From CAWAND01 sp963727915 (GTDB lineage: Bacteria; Chloroflexota; Anaerolineae; Anaerolineales; E44-bin32), in NCBI GenBank assembly GCA_963727915.1, contig CAVSID010000002.1, positions 442,187 to 506,186 of the forward strand: a stretch of 64,000 bases of DNA. The letters are read 5' to 3'. Numbering within the stretch: position 1 is the stretch's first letter; every line of letters starts with the position of its first letter. This document shows positions 17,629 to 27,738 of the stretch, piece by piece. A model generated the notes under the pieces. That model did no database searches. It was not told the DNA's origin and saw nothing but the letters and a program-made list of their open reading frames with translations. The translations under genes were made by a program, and so were the position numbers.

Positions 17629-20319
17629 CTACGTTTCGTAAGGGGTCTCGTAAGACCCGTCCATCATCTCGAGGAATCTGTCAACCACCTGTGGGTCAAA
17701 CTGGGTGCCCCTTCGTTCCCTGAGGTAGTCCAGCACACGCTGGCGTTCCCAGGCTTTGCGATACGGACGATCGGATGTCAGCGCGTCCCAAACATCCACC
17801 ACGGCGAAGATGCGCGCCGGAAGAGGGATGCTCTCGCGGCTGAGACCCTCCGGGTAGCCGTTGCCATCCCAATACTCGTGGTGGTAGCGCGGGATGTCGA
17901 GCGAGGGCGCCAGATAGCCAATGTCCTTGAGCAGCTCGTAGGCGAACTTCGGGTGCTGGCGCATGACCTCCCACTCGTGCTCTTCCAGTTTTCCGGGCTT
18001 GCGCAAGATGGCATCCGGAACGGCCAGCTTGCCGATGTCGTGCAGCAGGGCGCCGCGGTAGATGTGCACTAGCTTCGGGCCTGGGACGCTGAGCGCATTG
18101 GCCAGCTTCAACGTCATCTCGGCCACTCGCTTGGAGTGGCCCACGGTTTCGTGATCGCGCAGGTCATGAGCTTTGGCCCAGCCCTCAAGCGTCGCATCGT
18201 AGGCCCGGACCAACTCCTGGTTGCTGCGCTCCAATTCGATGAACAGATTGGCCGAATCCATCGCCACCGCTGCTTGGGCGGCGAAGGACCGGGCCGTCTC
18301 CCACCAGGCATCCGACGGTTCGAGCGTGGTGCGCGTGAACAGCTCCAGAACGCCTCCGACACGTCCCTTGGCCAGCAGCGGCAGTCCGCAATATGACACA
18401 AACCCCTCCGCTGCGAACTTCGGCGAGCGTTCGAATGGCGTGCCGCCGCCGAGTTCGGCGGCGAAGATCTCTTGATGGGAAAGGGCAGCCATGCCGGCAA
18501 ACCCTTCGCCGAACCGCAGTTGGGAGTACCTCAAGGCCTCGGTTCGAAATCCCTTGCCCGCCCCGAAGACCAGCAGCCCACTCTTCTGCTCTGTTACCAG
18601 GATCGAAGCTGCATCTACCTCCAGCAGCTGGATCACCTCACTCAGCAAGACCTCGTACGTCACGCGAGAATCGGTGCTCCCGGAAATCGCTTGTCCGATC
18701 CGGTTGATCGCCTCCAGGCGCCGGACCTGCATATCCATCAATTGCTGCCTCTGCCGCTCCCGGCTCACATCCCGGATGATGCCTTGATATCCGGCAACCT
18801 CGCCGTTTTGGTCTCTCCTTACCGAAGCGGTGATGAGGCAGTCCAACACACGGTCATCGCGGGTTCTGAGTTTGACGGCGTAGTCCTGGATGTATCCGTC
18901 AGCTTCCATTGTCTCCTGGAGCACCCGCCGGTCGTCTGCCCACGCGTATAGGTCGGAGGCATTGATCTCAGCCTGCTCCCACTCGGGTATCGAGAACAGG
19001 GCATAGGCAGCGGGGTTGAAATCGATGATCCGACCGCCCTTCTCAGATATGTAGATCGCATCAGCCGAGTCTCTAAAGAGGAGCTGATAGCGGTAATCGA
19101 GGTCCAGCTTGGCCAATTCGGAGCGTTCAAGCTCCTCCAGAGACTGGCGCAGGGCCTTCTCGACATGGATCCGGTTGAGTCCATTGACCATGATCTCGGC
19201 CAGAGTCCGGACCTGCCCCAAAACGTCGCTCTCAAATGCGGCCTCCTGCCCTTCAAACCCGACGAGAAGCAGCCCTTCGCTGGCGGCCACCGACCACACA
19301 GGCAAGATGATGACCATGGCTACATTCCCAGCCCAGGGTTCGAGATCCGCCCAAAAGGAAGGGCTTTCCCAGCCGGAATCTGATCTCCGGCGCGTAATGG
19401 TGTGGCCAAGCTTGAGTTCCGAGCCCAGCGATTGCTCAGACGCCAGGATGCCCCGCAGACCGGCCCCTTGAACTGGATTTGTTTGGGCATCCGACCAAAT
19501 CTTGCCCCGGCCGTCGGCGCCTTTTTCGCCGTTTGCAAAATCGAGCAGACAGATGTCGGCGTTTAGGAAACCCCTCAATTCGCCCAAGGCATAGACGACC
19601 AGCTCATCCTCGGAATCCTCACCTGCCGAAACGAACGCCGCCGACAGGGATGCCAGGATCTCGCCCAGTTCGACCCGAAAATGCAGCCTCTTCTGGAACC
19701 TCAGCCGCCGCTCAATCTCGGCGGAAGCACGCTCCAAAGCAGCGCGAATGTCGCGACTAGAGAGGCGGACAACAACCAGGGCGACCAACACCACGAGCTG
19801 GAGGCTGAAGAAGTAGACCGCCGAGGGATGAAGGACCTGGGAATAACCCAGCCGCCCTGCCGCCTCGGCCCAAAGCATGCCGACCCCGAGGCCCGCCGCC
19901 ACGAGTCCAATGGCGACCGCCGGGCCAAGGCCAAGCAGCGCCCCGGCGATCAACACGACATCAACAAAGACAGCATAGGCAGGCGAACGAACGCCGTCGT
20001 TTGCGGCCGAACTGGCCGCCAATAGCAGGGTCAAGCCGACGACAAGGAACCAGCTTGCCAGCTTAGGGTGGCCGCGGCGAGACACGACTTGCAGCAGACC
20101 CAAAAAGACCAGCAACGGTAGCACGTAGTCGACGGTGCCGAAGAAGACCTTGCCCTGGAAGGCCGAGGCGATCAAGTAGACAATGGATGCGGTGGCTGAG
20201 ATCACAAGGATCGGATGAAGCGCAGCCGCCTGGCGCGTGCGTTCAACGTCGTCTTCAAAGACAGGTGGCCGGAGCATGCGCGGCATCATGTGGCTAGTCT
20301 GTTTTTTCTCTTCGGTCAT
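17629..20319 (-). CDS. Membrane HD-GYP cyclic-di-GMP phosphodiesterase with GAF-PAS-GAF sensors
   Basis: 896 residues. After a short basic tail come about six membrane helices (residues ~35-195). Then follow a GAF-like domain (~220-395), a PAS domain (~405-520, ending GYQGIIRDVSRERQRQ), a second GAF (~535-690) and an HD-GYP domain from ~700. The catalytic HD lies in HDIGKLAVPD at 760, with the second signature HHEYWDGNGYPEGL at ~813, so c-di-GMP hydrolysis to GMP is expected. The preceding receiver gene ends 75 bases upstream on the same strand and probably belongs to the same transcript. Intact and long, so its frame is reliable. Confidence 0.9.
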   Translation of the reverse strand: MTEEKKQTSHMMPRMLRPPVFEDDVERTRQAAALHPILVISATASIVYLIASAFQGKVFFGTVDYVLPLLVFLGLLQVVSRRGHPKLASWFLVVGLTLLLAASSAANDGVRSPAYAVFVDVVLIAGALLGLGPAVAIGLVAAGLGVGMLWAEAAGRLGYSQVLHPSAVYFFSLQLVVLVALVVVRLSSRDIRAALERASAEIERRLRFQKRLHFRVELGEILASLSAAFVSAGEDSEDELVVYALGELRGFLNADICLLDFANGEKGADGRGKIWSDAQTNPVQGAGLRGILASEQSLGSELKLGHTITRRRSDSGWESPSFWADLEPWAGNVAMVIILPVWSVAASEGLLLVGFEGQEAAFESDVLGQVRTLAEIMVNGLNRIHVEKALRQSLEELERSELAKLDLDYRYQLLFRDSADAIYISEKGGRIIDFNPAAYALFSIPEWEQAEINASDLYAWADDRRVLQETMEADGYIQDYAVKLRTRDDRVLDCLITASVRRDQNGEVAGYQGIIRDVSRERQRQQLMDMQVRRLEAINRIGQAISGSTDSRVTYEVLLSEVIQLLEVDAASILVTEQKSGLLVFGAGKGFRTEALRYSQLRFGEGFAGMAALSHQEIFAAELGGGTPFERSPKFAAEGFVSYCGLPLLAKGRVGGVLELFTRTTLEPSDAWWETARSFAAQAAVAMDSANLFIELERSNQELVRAYDATLEGWAKAHDLRDHETVGHSKRVAEMTLKLANALSVPGPKLVHIYRGALLHDIGKLAVPDAILRKPGKLEEHEWEVMRQHPKFAYELLKDIGYLAPSLDIPRYHHEYWDGNGYPEGLSRESIPLPARIFAVVDVWDALTSDRPYRKAWERQRVLDYLRERRGTQFDPQVVDRFLEMMDGSYETPYET

Positions 20320-20394
20320 ACTTCTCTTCGTCCACCGGTAGGAGTCGCCCGGCTCCTAACGACTTACTAGGGAAGCCAAGCGATGCTCCGGCGT

Positions 20395-20790
20395 CTAGTC
20401 TTCCGCGTCATGTCTCTTCGTTGCAGATTCGTCTTGACAAAGGACCGCCCGGATATCGGAAACGAGCTGCGACTTCTCAACGAACATATCGGCCCCTGCC
20501 TTCAGCGCCATGGGTCCGGACTCTGCCACCATCGACATAGCTACAACATGGATTCTCGAGTCCCATGCCTTGATCCTTCGCGTAATTTCGATGCCGCTCA
20601 TCCCGGGCATGCGCACATCGAGCAGGACGACATTCGGCAGTTCATCCTGCACCATTTTCTCGGCCTGTTTCCACCCTTCGGCTTCGAACACCTCAACCAC
20701 GTCGTGCTCGAGCGAAAGCAACAATGTCAGACCACGACGGGTAGCCGGATTGTCGTCCACGACCAGAACTTTGTACTCTGGAGAATTCAT
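20395..20790 (-). CDS. Single-domain response regulator
   Basis: 131-residue stand-alone CheY-like receiver from ATG 20790 (an in-frame ATG at 20820 is possible). It has the acidic pair VVDDN, the phosphoacceptor Asp58 in LLDVRMPG, and the switch region VVAMSMVAESGP. Conserved lysine is in FVEKSQL. No output domain, so it should act by protein contact, most likely on the HD-GYP protein next downstream. A terminator separates it from the LuxR-type regulator upstream. Confidence 0.85.
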   Translation of the reverse strand: MNSPEYKVLVVDDNPATRRGLTLLLSLEHDVVEVFEAEGWKQAEKMVQDELPNVVLLDVRMPGMSGIEITRRIKAWDSRIHVVAMSMVAESGPMALKAGADMFVEKSQLVSDIRAVLCQDESATKRHDAED

Positions 20791-20886
20791 TGGGCGGATA
20801 GGCCTCCGGTCAATGGGCACGTTTCAACTCTAGGCTTTGGTTGAGATTCGTGGAAGATGGCATTGGACGATCTTCTGAAAAGCAAA

Positions 20887-20908
20887 CGGACCGCATTTCA
20901 GCGGTCCG
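20887..20908 (-). terminator. Intrinsic terminator of the NarL-like regulator operon
   Basis: CGGACCGC-ATTTCA-GCGGTCCG: perfect 8-bp stem, six-base loop. On the minus strand it is followed by the T-rich TTTGCTTTTC. It lies 50 bases after the LuxR-type regulator stop and before the stand-alone receiver, so it splits the four signalling genes into two transcripts. Confidence 0.7.
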
Positions 20909-20957
20909 GATCAGCGTTGCGTCCACTCTGCCCGGTACAAATGTCACGCAAAGCCCA

Positions 20958-21626
20958 TCATTCGGGCGGGGGACCTCCATCGTCGAGCCTGGCCAGGCCC
21001 TGGCGAAGCGCGTACAGTGCCGCCTGGGTGCGGTTGGCCAGATGGAGTTTGCTCAAGATCGAGCTAACATGATTGCGCACGGTAGATTCGCTGATGACAA
21101 GCTCGTCGGCGATCTCCTGATTGCCCAGACCTAGCGCCATGAGGCGGATGACCTCGACCTCTCGTCCAGTGAGCGGGTCGGACGTTTTCGGGCGATCGGC
21201 GGGATTGGCCAGTTCGTCCAGTACCTTGCGGGCGATCTGGGGGTGTAGCCGGGATTCTCCCCTGTTCACATCCCGGATGGCTGCCACCAAATCCTCGGGG
21301 GTGAAGTCCTTGAGCAGGTAACCCAGGGCGCCGGCCTTGATGGCCGGAAAGACCTTTTCATCGGTGGCGAAGCTGGTCAGCACAAGGATCTTGGAATCCG
21401 GGCTGGCCTCCAGGATCTTTGGGATAGACCCCACACCGTCAAGTCGAGGCATCTCCAAGTCGAGCAGCACCACGTCCGGCGTGAGGCGTCCAGCAGCCTC
21501 GACGGCCTGCAGCCCGTCGCCAGCTTCGCCGACGATGTCGAAATCTTCCACCAATTCGAGCAGCGTGCGCAGACCTCGGCGCACGACATCATGGTCGTCG
21601 ACGATCAGGACGCGCACATCAGCCAT
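20958..21626 (-). CDS. NarL/LuxR-type response regulator
   Basis: 222 residues. Receiver domain with VDDHD and phosphoacceptor Asp56 (LLDLEMPRLDG), switch VLTSFATDEKV and lysine in LLKDFTP. The C-terminal LuxR helix-turn-helix is typical: LTGREVEVIRLMALGLGNQE, then IADELVISESTVRNHVSSIL. It overlaps the histidine kinase gene upstream by 8 bases, so the pair is translationally coupled and is the cognate regulator of that kinase. DNA targets are not visible. Confidence 0.92.
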   Translation of the reverse strand: MADVRVLIVDDHDVVRRGLRTLLELVEDFDIVGEAGDGLQAVEAAGRLTPDVVLLDLEMPRLDGVGSIPKILEASPDSKILVLTSFATDEKVFPAIKAGALGYLLKDFTPEDLVAAIRDVNRGESRLHPQIARKVLDELANPADRPKTSDPLTGREVEVIRLMALGLGNQEIADELVISESTVRNHVSSILSKLHLANRTQAALYALRQGLARLDDGGPPPE

Positions 21627-23217
21627 GGTCGTCCTCGCCCAACCGTTGGAGCGGGATCTCGGCCACGATGGTCACGCCGTCTCCGGGTGCCGCCAGCAAC
21701 TCGAACCTCCCGCCTACGCCTTCGATGCGCTCTCGCATGTTGGTCAGACCGAAGCTATCCTGGCGGCGGGCCGACGGAGACGGATCAAACCCAGGTCCGT
21801 GATCTTGGACGCAAAGCCGAGCTGTCCGTGGACCCAGTGCCAGCTCGACCAGGACCATGGTTTGGCCGGCGTGTTTGATCACATTATTGAGCGCCTCCTG
21901 GGCCACGCGGTAGAGAGCCAATTCGGCACTCGGGGGCAGGGACTCACGACCGGTCGCCTTAAACACAACCTGTGTCCCCTCCTTCGCCTCGATGGCAGCG
22001 ATGTGATTCTGGATGGCCGCCACCAGTCCGCGATCCTCCAGCACCTCGGGGCGGGCTTGGCTGAGCATGGTCCGCATCTGGCTGAGTGCGTTCTTGGCCA
22101 ACTCATCAAGGTCCATGAGTAGGCTCGTCATCCGGGAGGGGTCCCTTTCGAGCAGGGTGTGCGCGGCTTTGAGAGTCAGGGACATGCTGTAGATCGTCTG
22201 GGTGACCGAATCATGCAATTCCTGCGTCAGCAGCCGGTAGCGCCGCTCACTCTCGAGCAGGGCCAGCTGGGCCTCCTTGTTGTCGGTCACATCCAGATAC
22301 ATCCCAGCCATCCGGATGGGTTGTCCGCGGTTGTCCCTTTCGGCGATACGCCCTGCCACCAGTCGCCAGCGGTAGGCTCCATTCGAATTCCGGACGCGGT
22401 ATTCGGCCGACCACGCCGGACCATCCAGCCTGGCTTCCTTCAGGTATTGCCTCAGACTTGCCTGGGCGTACTGACGATCATCCGGGTGAAGCCGGTCTAC
22501 CCACTCGGTATACGACGTCGGGATCTCGCTAGGGGACACCCGCGTGTCTTCAGATTCCTCGTCAATCAGGCTGCCATTTGCAGACACCGGAGCTTCCCAA
22601 ATCCCCATGCCGGCGCTGTTGATTGCCAACTCCAGGCGGGCTCTCGAATCAGTCAACGCCATGAGATTCAATTCCCACACGCCGAAGATAACCGAGATCA
22701 GCGCGCCAAAGGCGAGCAGCAAGATGATCGTGATTGTCAAATGCGCGGTCGGCAACGGTTGGGCGAGCCCCCCACCGATCAAACCGTTCGCCCCGGCAAC
22801 TCCAAGCCCGATCAAGGTACAGCAGCTGACTGTCAACGACAGTAGCGCACCGACCCGGCCGTAGAAGAACGTCGAGAGCGTGATCACCATGGGAAACGCA
22901 AGGACACCGGTGTCGTGGAGGCCAGCGCCGTCGATGATCGTGTAAACAATCGAGACGAACATCATGCCGACCAGGAAGGCCGCAGCAGCCTGGGTGTGTC
23001 CTTGGCGGTTCCATCCCAAACTAACCAGGCTCATCAAGCCCAGCAGAAGCAGGGTCAGCGAAAACCCAGCAGCACCTTGCTGGAAGTTGAGCGCCGCCAT
23101 GGGAATGACCCCAACCACGGTCGCCAGGAGGGCCACGTGCAGAAGCCTGGCCCGTGCGTTGGTCTCCGGGTCGTCAAGCGCTGGCGGGCGAAGAAATGAA
23201 TACAGGCGCTTCCACAT
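21619..23217 (-). CDS. NarX/DegS-type sensor histidine kinase with PAS domain
   Basis: About 532 residues from ATG 23217 (ATG 23241 also possible). Six or so membrane helices occupy the first ~200 residues (SLTLLLLGLMSLVSLGW, LTITIILLLAFGALISVIFG). A PAS/PAC domain follows (~205-320, AYRWRLVAGRIAERDNRGQP). The HisKA_3 dimerisation helix has its phosphorylatable His in LLTQELHDSVTQTIYS. The ATPase has YRVAQEALNNVIKHA (N box), DHGPGFDP (G1) and SFGLTNMRERIEGVGG. Its 8-base overlap with the NarL-like regulator marks a two-component pair. The signal is unknown. Confidence 0.9.
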   Translation of the reverse strand: MWKRLYSFLRPPALDDPETNARARLLHVALLATVVGVIPMAALNFQQGAAGFSLTLLLLGLMSLVSLGWNRQGHTQAAAAFLVGMMFVSIVYTIIDGAGLHDTGVLAFPMVITLSTFFYGRVGALLSLTVSCCTLIGLGVAGANGLIGGGLAQPLPTAHLTITIILLLAFGALISVIFGVWELNLMALTDSRARLELAINSAGMGIWEAPVSANGSLIDEESEDTRVSPSEIPTSYTEWVDRLHPDDRQYAQASLRQYLKEARLDGPAWSAEYRVRNSNGAYRWRLVAGRIAERDNRGQPIRMAGMYLDVTDNKEAQLALLESERRYRLLTQELHDSVTQTIYSMSLTLKAAHTLLERDPSRMTSLLMDLDELAKNALSQMRTMLSQARPEVLEDRGLVAAIQNHIAAIEAKEGTQVVFKATGRESLPPSAELALYRVAQEALNNVIKHAGQTMVLVELALGPRTARLCVQDHGPGFDPSPSARRQDSFGLTNMRERIEGVGGRFELLAAPGDGVTIVAEIPLQRLGEDDHG

Positions 23218-23460
23218 CGGACTACGCTCTCCCCCCGGCATCGAGATGCAGGGCGCGGTGACGTGTAGGGTTAAGGCGGTCCCCCGTCCAACTGAGCATC
23301 GTATGTCCCCATCTTACACTCTTGTGGCTGCGCCGCCATCGACCCTGGCTTGCAGTCCTGTTCCCCATCATGATTTCATTCACAAATGTCGAAGATTGAC
23401 CTGGGCCGTAGTGCCTATGCGAAGGCGACTTGCCTAGGAACAACTTGGCACCGCGGCGGA

Positions 23461-24987
23461 TCAAGGGCCCGTTCCGGAATCGATCAGCTCGATTTCGCGC
23501 CACGCTACCCACGACGGGCTGGCGTCGGTCATCACTCGCACAACCTGCAAGCCTTCCCACGGCGAATCGGGGGCGAAGATCAATCGCTGGCCGTCTTCGG
23601 TGGGTCCGTCGAAGGTGTGCAGCAGGACGAAGGCGCCCCCCGTGCCCGGCCCCTTCCCCAGGACCCGATGGACGGTGCGTCCGGCCGGATACTGGCTCGG
23701 CGTGAGGCGAATTTCGGCGATATCATGGGCGGCGCCCAAATCGATCTCGATCCACTGCGGGGGACCGTTCCCGGCGCTCCAGTGCGTGCCCGTGTCGCCG
23801 TCAACCGCATCTTCTCCCGGATGACCGGGCTCGATGGCCGAGACCCGCACTGCCTTGTCGCGGGCCAGGTTGGCTCCTGGGCCCGAGGCCGGGAAACCCA
23901 GTTGATCCGGCGCCGTGAAATAGGTGCGGATCAGGCCGGTGAACGTGGCCGGGTCCGATTCGGGCAGCACATGGTCAGGTTTGTCCACCCACGACTGGAA
24001 CAAAATCTGATCGGGCTGGCCGCCGTCCTCGAACTGGTGGCGCAGGATCCGCTCTCCGGAGACGGCCACGTAGGTGGCATCGTCGGGGTCGGCCCCATTG
24101 CCGATGTAAATCATCCCGATGGGGATTCCCAGCTCCCGCCCATAGCCCTCCATCTGGAGCGCCTCCTGCGACCAATCCGAGCGTGACCAATCCATGTCCA
24201 TATGCAGAAACGCCAGATCGTAGCCGGCCACCCTCCGGAAAGTGGTGAGCCAATCGCGATACTCTGCCGGCGTGGTCGATCCGGCGAACGGTTCGGTGTC
24301 GCCGATGACCACTCCCGGAAAGCGATCGCTCATCGCCTGGATGAAGGCGTCCACGCCCTGGGCAATTTGCTCGGCCGACCAGTGGCAGGCGTTGGGGCCA
24401 TCGTAGGCGTGGGCGTAGAAGTACGGCTCGTCGAGGGCGATCACATCGATCCTGCCTCCGGCCTTCTCGATCCGGTCGGCGATCAGCTTCCCCTCCTCCA
24501 GCCCGGCAAAGCCCTCCACATTCTGGCCGCAGTCGGGCGGAGCGTCGAGGGCGCCGGCTTCGACCGCTACGGCCATCCCTCGCCGGTGCAGATCGTCCAC
24601 CACCTGCTTCAACTGGGCATCGGTGGCGTTGTAGGCAACCCACTCGCCGTACAGCTTGAACACCTGGATCCGGGAAGCCGCTTCCCCCCAAGGCGCATCG
24701 GGCGTGAACAGGTCCATGAAATCTTCTGAGCCGATGAAAGGGCGACCGGGGCCGGTGGCCATCGGCGGCAGCGGTGCAAACCAGATCAGTGGTCGGGCCG
24801 ACAGGTCGGGTGTGGGAAATGGCGAAAGCAGCACCGTCGGCTCCGGGCCGGTTGGGCTCGGCGCTGGCCCTGTCGAGGTCGGCGTGCCGATTGATTCGGT
24901 CGGCGTTGGAGAGGCGCTGGGGATCAGGTTGCAGGCCAGCATCAGGCTGGCAATGACCAGCCCGACAAACGGCAAACGGCGTTTCAC
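23461..24987 (-). CDS. Lipoprotein with TIM-barrel glycosidase-like and F5/8C (discoidin) domains
   Basis: About 508 residues. GTG 24987 follows GGAGGGG and reads VKRRLPFVGLVIASLMLACN with the lipobox Cys. A Pro/Thr/Ser linker leads into a ~300-residue barrel-like domain with acidic strand ends (VIALDEPYFY, VIGDTEPF, LAFLHMDMDW), possibly catalytic Asp/Glu. The last ~140 residues are a discoidin-type carbohydrate-binding module (AVDGDTGTHWSAGNGPPQW, IEIDLG, VVRVMTDASPSWVAWREIEL). The same module ends the two GH5-like proteins at 43-47 kb. Surface polysaccharide hydrolysis is likely; substrate unknown. Divergent from the propeller lipoprotein gene, which probably shares the promoter region. 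Intact. Confidence 0.65.
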   Translation of the reverse strand: MKRRLPFVGLVIASLMLACNLIPSASPTPTESIGTPTSTGPAPSPTGPEPTVLLSPFPTPDLSARPLIWFAPLPPMATGPGRPFIGSEDFMDLFTPDAPWGEAASRIQVFKLYGEWVAYNATDAQLKQVVDDLHRRGMAVAVEAGALDAPPDCGQNVEGFAGLEEGKLIADRIEKAGGRIDVIALDEPYFYAHAYDGPNACHWSAEQIAQGVDAFIQAMSDRFPGVVIGDTEPFAGSTTPAEYRDWLTTFRRVAGYDLAFLHMDMDWSRSDWSQEALQMEGYGRELGIPIGMIYIGNGADPDDATYVAVSGERILRHQFEDGGQPDQILFQSWVDKPDHVLPESDPATFTGLIRTYFTAPDQLGFPASGPGANLARDKAVRVSAIEPGHPGEDAVDGDTGTHWSAGNGPPQWIEIDLGAAHDIAEIRLTPSQYPAGRTVHRVLGKGPGTGGAFVLLHTFDGPTEDGQRLIFAPDSPWEGLQVVRVMTDASPSWVAWREIELIDSGTGP

Positions 24988-25134
24988 GAGTACCCCTCCC
25001 TGGCTAGACCGGCTTGTGACGCCGATTGTACATGACCTGCTGGACACTTGCGCTCTTCCTGCCCTGAGGCCACAATCCCGGCTTCGACCTCACCTGTCAA
25101 CAAGGTCGGTTTCCCTTGAGGAGGATGACATCCC

Positions 25135-26472
25135 ATGCCGGTGAAGCCCTATCCTTTCCACCGCGCCCCTACCGCTGGTCTTGATCGCAGCCGTGATCCT
25201 GGCCTCCTGCAACGCACCCCTGCCCACAACGCCTCCGGCCGGCCCCCCCGTCCCGAGCGACACGCCGGCCGCCACCGGCACGCCGGCCCCGGCCGCCACC
25301 CCAACGGTCTCCCCCAGCCCCACGCCCAGGGCCGGCGGCTATGGCCGTGGTCGGGCCGGTGGAAACGGTCTTCGACTGGTCGGCCGATCGCTGCGCCACA
25401 GATGACATCCCCGATCTTCCTGCCCGGGCATTCAGGGACTCCGGCGGCAAAGTACAACTGATCAGCAGTCACATACAAACCCGGCGCATGATCGGCCCGA
25501 CGCTGGACACGCTGGCCCGGGACTGCACCGTTCGGATGCGTTCGGATCACAATCCCGACCCGGCGCAGTTCGACGACAGCGAGTGGCTCGCCGCCCCCTA
25601 CACCGAGGACGGCTCGATCATCTACGCCCTGGTCCACATGGAGTACCACGGCTGGGAGCATTCGACCGATTGCCAGCCACCCAACCACTTCCCGTGCTGG
25701 TACAACAGCATCACACTGGCATCCTCCACCGACGCCGGCGCCTCGTATGCCGATGCGGCCGATCCCCCTAACCAGTTGGTGGCCTCGCTGCCTGATCGCT
25801 ACCAGGCCGGCGCCGGGCCCTACGGGGTGTTGGAGCCGAGCAACATCGTCAAGAAGGATGGCTACTACTATGATTTCGTGCGCATCGACGAGACCAACAG
25901 CGATCAACAGAGGATCTGCTTGATGCGCACGGACGATCTGAGCACAGCCGGCTCCTGGCGGTTCTGGGACGGAGAGGGATTCAACGTGCAAATGGGCGAT
26001 CCCTACGCCTTGCCCAACTCGGCCCTGGGCGGCGTTCCTTGTGCGCCGATCAGTCCCGATACTCTGGGCGTGATGGAGCAGAGCGTGACATTCAACACGT
26101 ATCTGAACCGCTACGTAATGGTCGGCACAACGGCCATTCACTTGGGAGGGGCGCGAAGTTTGGGGCGTCCTCTACTCGACATCGGACGATCTGATCCACT
26201 GGGATCAGCGCCAGTTGCTGTTCGAGGCCAAACTGCCATGGACGTGGCAACCCGGCGACGGGGCTTACATGCTCTATCCATCCCTGTTGGATCCGAACAG
26301 CACCTCGCGCAATTTCGAAACTTCTGGCAAGACCGGCTACGTCTATTTCACGCGCTTCAACCGGCCCCAGGACCAACCGCTCGACAGGGACCTGGTTCGC
26401 GTGCCGGTCGAGTTCTTCGATACCGCCAGCCAAGCGCAGGCCGCTGCCGTTCCCTTTGTGATTCAGCCCTAG
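25135..26472 (+). CDS. Lipoprotein with GH43/propeller-like domain (three frame breaks)
   Basis: Secreted, probably sugar-binding or glycosidase-like. ATG 25135 follows GAGGAGG. After a break near 25165 the signal reads LIAAVILASCNAPLP (lipobox), then a Pro/Thr linker. A second break near 25340 leads into the main domain (LVHMEYHGWEHSTDC, SITLASSTDAGASYADA, GVLEPSNIVKKDGYYYDFV). A third break near 26155 restores the end (STSDDLIHWDQRQLLFEAKL ... GKTGYVYFTRF). Repeated blade-like strands and the S-D-L-x-x-W motif resemble five-bladed GH43/GH32-type propellers, but I cannot place the catalytic acids. It faces the TIM-barrel lipoprotein across a shared 147-base promoter region. Confidence 0.55.
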
Positions 26473-26607
26473 GCAGCCTAGGGGAAAGCCGGCGCCCGAT
26501 TCGCTCGGGAAGACTTCCCATGGGGGTTGAGTTTCGCCTCCCATGACAACCGGCTCGCATCCGCCTAGGATGGAGGTCGAGCCCGGTCGACCATCAGGAG
26601 GCGTAGC

Positions 26608-27234
26608 GTGAGCAGCTCAACATTGGATCGTCTGGCCCCTTTGAGCGGCGTGCTGGCAGTCGTGGGGCTGCTGGCCTCCGCCGTCCTGTTTCGTGTATCC
26701 GACTACTTGCCCTCCGGAGAGCACCTGGTGGCGGCCTTCAGCGCCAACCCAGGCGCCGTGGCTGGAGGCGGGTACGTCGGCAACCTGTCGGCCGTCTTGA
26801 TGCTGGCCTTTGCCGGCTGCGCCACGATCCAGCTCCGGCGCGCTGACCCCAGCGGGGGATGGCTGGTGAAGCTCGGATTCGCCGGCGCGGCGGGGGCCGC
26901 CATTATCCTGGGCATCGGCTCATCGCTGATCATTGCCATCGGATCACGCGCCGGGTCTGCCGGGGGGTTGGACCCCGTCGAAGCCCTAGCGTTGTACGAC
27001 GCCTACGGCAACCTCATGGGGGGCGTGCTGGCTGTGGCCGTGGCGGCCCTCATGTTCGCCGGCAGTGTGATTTGGCTGCGCGTCGGTGTGCTTCCGCTGC
27101 TGGTTCAACTGGGGGGAATCGCCGTTGCGGTGCTGCTGCTTACGCCGATCGCCTACCTGATCCTGCTGCCGGCCCTGGCGTGGATCGTGGTTGTGAGCGT
27201 TTGGATGTCCCGCCAAGAGCCCTCCGCAGGCTGA
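26608..27234 (+). CDS. Small multi-pass membrane protein
   Basis: 208 residues from GTG 26608 (AGGAGG just upstream). About six hydrophobic helices are visible (GVLAVVGLLASAVLF, LSAVLMLAFAGCATIQL, FAGAAGAAIILGIGSSLIIAIG, LAVAVAALMFAGSVIWL, AVAVLLLTPIAYLILLPALA). Loops are short and there are no obvious catalytic or metal motifs. I do not recognise a named family with confidence; it may belong to the broad DUF4386-like group. No operon partner. Intact frame. Confidence 0.6.
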   Translation: MSSSTLDRLAPLSGVLAVVGLLASAVLFRVSDYLPSGEHLVAAFSANPGAVAGGGYVGNLSAVLMLAFAGCATIQLRRADPSGGWLVKLGFAGAAGAAIILGIGSSLIIAIGSRAGSAGGLDPVEALALYDAYGNLMGGVLAVAVAALMFAGSVIWLRVGVLPLLVQLGGIAVAVLLLTPIAYLILLPALAWIVVVSVWMSRQEPSAG

Positions 27235-27738
27235 TCGCCGATGGACAGTGCTCGAAGCGGCGAGCCCCCGCCGGTGGCCCTCCGCCACCGACCGCATGCC
27301 GTCTCCGCATCGTGTTGGAGGGAAGACGCCCCACGCGCATCGCCCTAACGGCATGAGGTTGAGGCACTGTGGCCATCCTTCCGTCTTGACATCCGCAAAC
27401 GATTGCTTCTCCCGCTCCCCCTATCAGATCTTGGGGCAGGCGCTCGCTCGCAATGACATCACCCGGCGAGTTGATGTCCCCCTCCCAGGACATTCCGGGT
27501 CCGGCGGAGCCGCGGCGAAGAACCATCTCGATCCCGCGAGCGCGCGTCGTCGTTCGAACCATCAAGAATGCGCCATCGAACAATCACGTTCTTCGCTGGC
27601 CGCTGGGTGCCAGCTGCTTGGCGCTGGTCGCTCCTGAGCGGCGATTGTCCACGGCGAAAGATCCCAAACGCACGCTTTCTTCATATTGTCTTAAGGGCTT
27701 CTGGTATCCTTCGCAGATAGTGGCGGAAGCATCGCCGG
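27235..27738. other. Intergenic region with a remnant of the TGTCATTGCGAG element
   Basis: About 500 bases without a credible gene. Bases 27396-27458 keep the right arm of the inverted-repeat element (CAAACGATTGCTTC ... GCTCGCAATGACA); the left arm is lost. The last ~80 bases are AT-richer and should hold the promoter of the protease gene. Confidence 0.5.

Noticed and set aside
25149..26141. A 330-codon minus-strand open frame opposite the propeller lipoprotein
   Set aside because: It is the antisense shadow of a GC-rich gene whose plus-strand translation has a signal peptide, linker and blade motifs.
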